Shown here: piece by piece, positions 42,455 through 46,258 of the stretch
How positions within the stretch are numbered: the stretch's first letter is position 1
Layout of the letters: each line of letters opens with the position of its first letter
NCBI GenBank assembly: GCA_946477855.1
Contig: CAMKZU010000013.1
Coordinates: 1-46,258 of the forward strand
Direction of reading: 5' to 3'
DNA length: 46,258 nt
From: an uncultured Lactobacillus sp.
GTDB taxonomy: Bacteria > Bacillota > Bacilli > Lactobacillales > Lactobacillaceae
Notes under the pieces: model-generated
Told to the model about the DNA's origin: nothing
Database searches by the model: none
What the model saw: only the letters and a program-made list of their open reading frames with translations
Translations under genes and position numbers: made by a program

Positions 42455-44080
42455 ATGAAGTCAAGATTTAAGTGGTTGGCTACCCTAGTTGCCTTATTCA
42501 CTTGTCTGAGCATAGCAGCTAATTTTAGTCTTACTGAAGCTGATGCTAAAAAAGATGAGGGCACATTAAAAGTAGCCATGGAAGCTAATTACCAGCCGTA
42601 CAATTGGACACAGACTAATAATGCCAACGGTGCTGTGCCAATTGAGGGCTCAAAAGAATACGCCAATGGTTATGATGTCAAGATTGCTAAAATTATTGGG
42701 CAAAAATTGCATCGAAAAGTTGAAGTAGTTAAGACCGAATGGGATGGTTTACTGCCTGCTCTAACCAGCGGCAAAGCTGATTTGATTATTGCCGGCATGA
42801 GCCCTACAGCTGAGCGGGAAAAGGCCATTAATTTCTCTCAGCCTTATAGAAACAGTACTTTTGTGGTAATTACCAAGATTAATAGCAGATACGCTAACGC
42901 TAAGAAACTAACCGACTTTAAGGGTGCAAAATTAACGGCGCAACAAGGTACTTTCCACTATGACCTGATCAAGCAGTTAAAGGGCGCTAAGCGTCAACCG
43001 GCTATGCGTGATTTTGCGGCAATGCGGCAAAGTTTAATCTCCGGCACCATTGACGGCTATGTTGCCGAGGACACTGAATCAACTTCCTTTAAGATGGTTG
43101 ACCCTGACATTAAGTCAATTCCTGTCAGCAAAATGTCTGGTTTCCACGCCACAAAAGATGAGTCTGTCACTGCCATCGGAATCGCTAAGCCCAACAAAGC
43201 TCTGCTTAAGAGTGTTAATCAGATATTAGCTACTATTCCTGAAGCAAAAAGAACTAAGCTAATGACTGAAGCTGTTAAGCAGCAACCTAAAACTGATAAT
43301 AACAAAAAAGGCAAAAAGGCTAAGTCAGAACCGTGGTTAGTATCAATGTGGCGCCAATATGGCGGCATGATTTTAAACGGTATCGGTATGACCCTTCTTC
43401 TGGCCTCAGTTGGTACCATTGCAGGTTTCTTTATCGGTCTGGCAGTTGGTATCGTCAGAACCATTCCTACACCAACTACTACCGGTAAAAGATGGCTGCT
43501 CAAGTTTGTCAACTGGCTACTTTCGGTTTACATCGAAGTCTTCCGGGGTACGCCAATGATGGTGCAAGCTGCTGTGATTTACTATGGTATTGCCCAATTC
43601 TGGCACCTGAATATTGACAGAACTGTCGCCGCACTAATCATCGTTTCCATCAACACCGGAGCGTATTTAGCCGAAATTATTCGGGGAGGCATTATTTCTA
43701 CACCCGAAGGTCAGTTTGAAGCAGCCAGTGCGTTGGGAATGACTCATAATCAAAGAATGTGGCATATTATTTTGCCACAGGCAATCAAGAACTGCCTTCC
43801 TTCAATTACTAACGAATTTATCGTTAATATCAAGGATACCTCAGTTTTGAGTATCATCTCCGTATCAGAGTTGTTCTTCGTTGGTTCAACTGTTGCTAGT
43901 CAGACATTCAAGTTCTTCCCAACTTACCTGACAATTTCTGCTATCTACCTCATCTTGACCTTTACCATCACGAGAATTTTCAACTTAATTGAAAAACACC
44001 TCCAAGGAAGTAAGAATTACAACTTAATGGCAAACCAAGTTCAAGTGGGCACACCTAAAGACATGGAGGCTAAGAACTAA
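42455..44080 (+). CDS. Lysine-type amino acid ABC transporter, fused binding protein and permease
   Basis: The 541-residue protein has a signal peptide (about 1-31, near EADA). A type 3 periplasmic-binding-like domain follows (about 35-275, with NGYDVKIAKIIG, DGLLPALTSGKADLIIAGMS and GYVAEDTES). A HisM-type permease domain is at about 305-520 (EVFRGTPMMVQ, EIIRGGIIST and the EAA-loop EAASALGMTH). The lysine riboswitch upstream points to lysine as substrate. The ATG at 42455 follows TGTGGAGGTTTTCAAA; the longer frame would start inside the terminator. Its stop overlaps the ATPase start (TAATG). Confidence 0.9.
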   Translation: MKSRFKWLATLVALFTCLSIAANFSLTEADAKKDEGTLKVAMEANYQPYNWTQTNNANGAVPIEGSKEYANGYDVKIAKIIGQKLHRKVEVVKTEWDGLLPALTSGKADLIIAGMSPTAEREKAINFSQPYRNSTFVVITKINSRYANAKKLTDFKGAKLTAQQGTFHYDLIKQLKGAKRQPAMRDFAAMRQSLISGTIDGYVAEDTESTSFKMVDPDIKSIPVSKMSGFHATKDESVTAIGIAKPNKALLKSVNQILATIPEAKRTKLMTEAVKQQPKTDNNKKGKKAKSEPWLVSMWRQYGGMILNGIGMTLLLASVGTIAGFFIGLAVGIVRTIPTPTTTGKRWLLKFVNWLLSVYIEVFRGTPMMVQAAVIYYGIAQFWHLNIDRTVAALIIVSINTGAYLAEIIRGGIISTPEGQFEAASALGMTHNQRMWHIILPQAIKNCLPSITNEFIVNIKDTSVLSIISVSELFFVGSTVASQTFKFFPTYLTISAIYLILTFTITRIFNLIEKHLQGSKNYNLMANQVQVGTPKDMEAKN

Positions 44081-44829
44081 TGACTGAAACAAACGAAACT
44101 ATTTTAAGTTTAAAGCACATCAAGAAAACATTCGGTGAACACCAAGTTTTAAAAGATATCTCTTTTGACATTAATAAAGGTGAAATTGCCACCATTATCG
44201 GTCCTTCAGGTGGCGGTAAATCAACTACTTTGCGCTGTATCAACCTGCTTGAAGAACCTACTGCCGGTGAAGTTGATTTTCATGGTGAAAATGTTTTGGC
44301 ACCAAACTACAATCGTAATATTTATCGTGCTAAAGTCGGCATGGTTTTCCAACAATTTGACTTGTTTGAAAATAAGAATGTTTTAGCTAATTGTATGGTA
44401 GGTCAAGAGTTAGTATTAAAACGGTCAAAAGACGAGGCGCGTAAAATTGCACTTGCTAATCTGAAAAAAGTAGGTATGGAGCAATACGTTAATGCTCGTC
44501 CCAGCCAACTTTCAGGTGGACAACAACAACGGGTTGCGATTGCCCGGGCAATCTGCATGGATCCTGAAATTCTGTTATTTGATGAGCCTACTAGTGCTTT
44601 AGATCCAGAAATGGTCGGTGAAGTTTTAAGCGTCATGAAAAATCTGGCTACTACTGGTTTAACGATGATTATCGTAACCCACGAAATGGCATTTGCGAAG
44701 GAGATTTCCGATCAAATGTTTTTCATCAGCGACGGAATAATTACTGAACAAGGTAAACCTGATCAATTATTCAATCACCCGCAAAATGAAAAAACCGTAA
44801 AGTTTTTGAGTAATTTTCAGAATAACTAA
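44080..44829 (+). CDS. Amino acid ABC transporter ATPase
   Basis: This 249-residue polar amino acid transporter ATPase (GlnQ/HisP type) has Walker [10 protein letters not shown] (41-49), the Q-loop VFQQFDLF, the signature LSGGQQQR (about 143), Walker [14 protein letters not shown] and the switch His in VTHEM. Its start is coupled by overlap to the fused binding-protein/permease gene. The pair forms the complete importer, and the lysine riboswitch should control both. A bidirectional terminator follows. Confidence 0.95.
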   Translation: MTETNETILSLKHIKKTFGEHQVLKDISFDINKGEIATIIGPSGGGKSTTLRCINLLEEPTAGEVDFHGENVLAPNYNRNIYRAKVGMVFQQFDLFENKNVLANCMVGQELVLKRSKDEARKIALANLKKVGMEQYVNARPSQLSGGQQQRVAIARAICMDPEILLFDEPTSALDPEMVGEVLSVMKNLATTGLTMIIVTHEMAFAKEISDQMFFISDGIITEQGKPDQLFNHPQNEKTVKFLSNFQNN

Positions 44830-44846
44830 TAAGGTCTAATTAAACA

Positions 44847-44896
44847 TAAAAAACTGGTAAACTCACGCTGTTAATAACGTGATTTGCCAGTTTTTT
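44847..44896. terminator. Bidirectional terminator
   Basis: AAAACTGG and TCACG blocks pair with CGTGA and CCAGTTTT blocks around a nine-base loop; T-runs exist on both strands. It ends at the stop of the convergent hydrolase gene. Confidence 0.85.
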
Positions 44897-45809
44897 AGTT
44901 TGCTTGTGACTCTAAAAGCCTAATAATTTCCTGATTAAATTTAGTTGGCTCCTCCCACTGTGGAAAATGACCAGAATGGTCAAACCAAATCAATTTGCAC
45001 GGACTAGTAATTTTAGCAGCATATTCTGCAGTCAATTGCGACGACACATGGTGGTCATGCCTGCCCTCACAGAAAGTGATGGGAACGGCAAAATGCAGAA
45101 CATTTTCAAAATTAACGTCCATCAGTTCTTCCCAGAAATATTGAATTGATTGCTTCGAGCCTTGCAAGCGATGAATTAAGTCCTTAAAAGAATAATCTTT
45201 GGCAGATATAAAAGGCAAAATTAATTTGCGGTAATTTTTAGCACCGTAAATTGAGCCGCCATAAGCCACAATCATTTTAGTTAATTTGAGACTGGCTTTA
45301 GTTGGTTCATGGACAAAATCAAGTTGGTCAAGTTTGGCAGTGTTTTTCATTTTTGTTCGTAAAAAAGCTTTTTGTAAAGCAATATTCTTTTTCATATTAA
45401 CGACTTGACCAATTCCGATATATTGCGTAACCAAGTCTGGATAATTTTGAATAAAATAAAGTCCTAAAACTGTCCCCCAAGAATGACCCATAATAATCAA
45501 TTTATCTTGTTTTAACCGTTTTAATAAATAAAGCACAAACTGATGAATATCTGCCAAGATGGTATTAATGGACAAGTTTTCTTCAGGTGAAAATTTGTAA
45601 TACGATAGTCCACTGCCCCTTTGTTCCAGATTGACAAAGATAAAATGATCTTCTAGTTCGCTATTAAGTTTTTTAGTCAAGGGGATGCAGGCATCGCCCG
45701 GTCCACCATGCAAATATAAAATGATTGGTTTCCGGCCTTGCTTTGAACTAATTGAAAAATATAGTTTAGCGCCGTTAATTTCTACGTTTTCTATCACTGA
45801 TGTACTCAT
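44895..45809 (-). CDS. Alpha/beta hydrolase, proline iminopeptidase-like (S33)
   Basis: The roughly 304-residue hydrolase has the S33-type oxyanion motif LYLHGGPG, the NLEQRGSGLS segment, the nucleophile elbow MGHSWG, an acid in CEGRHDH and the His in DHSGHFPQWEEP. Members release N-terminal proline from peptides or hydrolyse other amides and esters. The substrate is not certain, since the helical cap differs from PepI. I chose ATG 45809, with a weak ATAGG site upstream; an ATG six codons earlier (45827) has none. There is no operon partner. Confidence 0.82.
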   Translation of the reverse strand: MSTSVIENVEINGAKLYFSISSKQGRKPIILYLHGGPGDACIPLTKKLNSELEDHFIFVNLEQRGSGLSYYKFSPEENLSINTILADIHQFVLYLLKRLKQDKLIIMGHSWGTVLGLYFIQNYPDLVTQYIGIGQVVNMKKNIALQKAFLRTKMKNTAKLDQLDFVHEPTKASLKLTKMIVAYGGSIYGAKNYRKLILPFISAKDYSFKDLIHRLQGSKQSIQYFWEELMDVNFENVLHFAVPITFCEGRHDHHVSSQLTAEYAAKITSPCKLIWFDHSGHFPQWEEPTKFNQEIIRLLESQAN

Positions 45810-45827
45810 TTTTTGGCCTATATTCAT

Positions 45828-46013
45828 ATAATCGATTGCTATTATGCATACACTGCTACTTTATTTAAGTATATTATTAATGTCTCTGCTTTGTAAATTG
45901 CAAATTATATTTACAAGACTGACGCAATTTTTATCAAATAGAGGTTCGTAACTTTTACTACTCTAAACTAAAAAACCGATATATATCAAAAAGTCTAACG
46001 AACTTTACGCTAG
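45828..46013. other. Intergenic region without recognised features
   Basis: This AT-rich stretch between the S33 hydrolase and the last terminator shows no ORF with a ribosome site, no RNA gene and no strong repeat. It should hold the hydrolase promoter on the minus strand, but I see no convincing -35/-10 pair. Confidence 0.4.
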
Positions 46014-46048
46014 AAAAAAGTACCAAGCATTTTAATATGCCTGGTACT
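46014..46048 (-). terminator. Terminator of the last gene
   Basis: AGTACCA...CAT pairs with ATG...TGGTACT around a short AT loop; on the minus strand it runs into six Ts. It follows the stop at 46065. Confidence 0.75.
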
Positions 46049-46064
46049 CAAATCCTGTTAAATT

Positions 46065-46258
46065 TTACTCATTTTTACCTTCAGTTTTGTAAAATTTAAC
46101 TCGATTAATTAAATAGTCAAGTAAGATCACACAGATTAAATTTAAGACAATAATCAAGAGTATCAATAACGGGTGGTCTTCTTGCTCATCTGTCATATTC
46201 AATAAATATAAAGTTTCAAAACTAATAGGTGCACCTTGTAATGCCATAAAATAAAATA
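46065..46258 (-). CDS. Membrane protein C-terminus (partial), unknown
   Basis: At least 60 residues are visible, with one hydrophobic helix (LLILLIIVLNLICVILLDYL) flanked by an acidic stretch (DEQEDH) and a basic tail (KFYKTEGKNE). The ATG at 46247 has no ribosome site and the frame stays open to the window edge, so the gene probably continues beyond it. The terminator right after the stop supports a real gene. I cannot name the family. Confidence 0.45.
   Translation of the reverse strand, partial: FYFMALQGAPISFETLYLLNMTDEQEDHPLLILLIIVLNLICVILLDYLINRVKFYKTEGKNE

Overview
The window looks like chromosomal DNA of a low-GC lactic acid bacterium, most likely Lactobacillus sensu stricto. The evidence is a tandem pair of secreted proteins ending in lysine/tyrosine-rich SLAP (S-layer-type) domains, an Apf-type cell-wall protein, a helveticin J-family protein, the 843-residue PepN, and several genes starting with TTG behind good ribosome-binding sites. 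The many PTS and polyol genes suggest a host- or plant-associated lineage. I cannot name the species from sequence alone.

Layout. 1-356 is the right end of an IS3-family insertion sequence. 451-7189 holds surface and secreted functions plus PepN: a secreted GH16 glucanase, two SLAP proteins and a short Apf-like protein. 7277-14251 is a polyol operon on the minus strand: a galactitol-type PTS split into separate A, B and C genes, a GatD-like dehydrogenase, a PfkB kinase, a FucA/AraD-type aldolase, a mutarotase and an unknown membrane protein. A divergent DeoR regulator faces it, with a cre-like site and repeated operator-like sequences between them. 14316-20176 holds an ASCH protein, a small membrane protein, an overlapping YibE/F-YibE/F-esterase operon, a coiled-coil HTH protein and ddl. 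20329-28477 holds the helveticin-like protein, a CAP-domain protein, a deoxyribosyltransferase-like protein, a TetR/membrane protein pair, a divergent PRPP synthase paralogue, a hydrolase with Asp in the nucleophile position overlapping a glycosyltransferase, and a DUF1002 secreted protein. 28488-33006 holds RNase HI, a DUF915 hydrolase plus cardiolipin synthase, a decayed nitroreductase gene, a MazG-like hydrolase and a membrane protein.

33130-38678 is a second polyol locus. A DeoR regulator diverges from an operon of SDR dehydrogenase, mannitol-type PTS IICBA, MtlD-like dehydrogenase and HAD phosphatase. The promoter region shows a clear promoter, two palindromic operator candidates and a cre site. 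The last part carries two leader-controlled units: an asparagine T-box (specifier AAC) before asnA, and a lysine riboswitch with terminator before a fused binding-protein/permease and its ATPase. Between them lie a sirtuin, a DUF488 protein and a 3-methyladenine DNA glycosylase. The window ends with an S33-type hydrolase and the 3' part of a small membrane protein.

How the genes work together. Both polyol loci appear to import a sugar alcohol as its phosphate, oxidise it to a ketose phosphate and feed glycolysis, under DeoR and CcpA-type control. Several details (a FucA-type rather than GatY-type aldolase, two dehydrogenases plus a phosphatase in the second operon, and an altered GIHE motif in its PTS) mean the true substrates may not be plain galactitol and mannitol. 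I saw no CRISPR array, phage, tRNA or rRNA gene.
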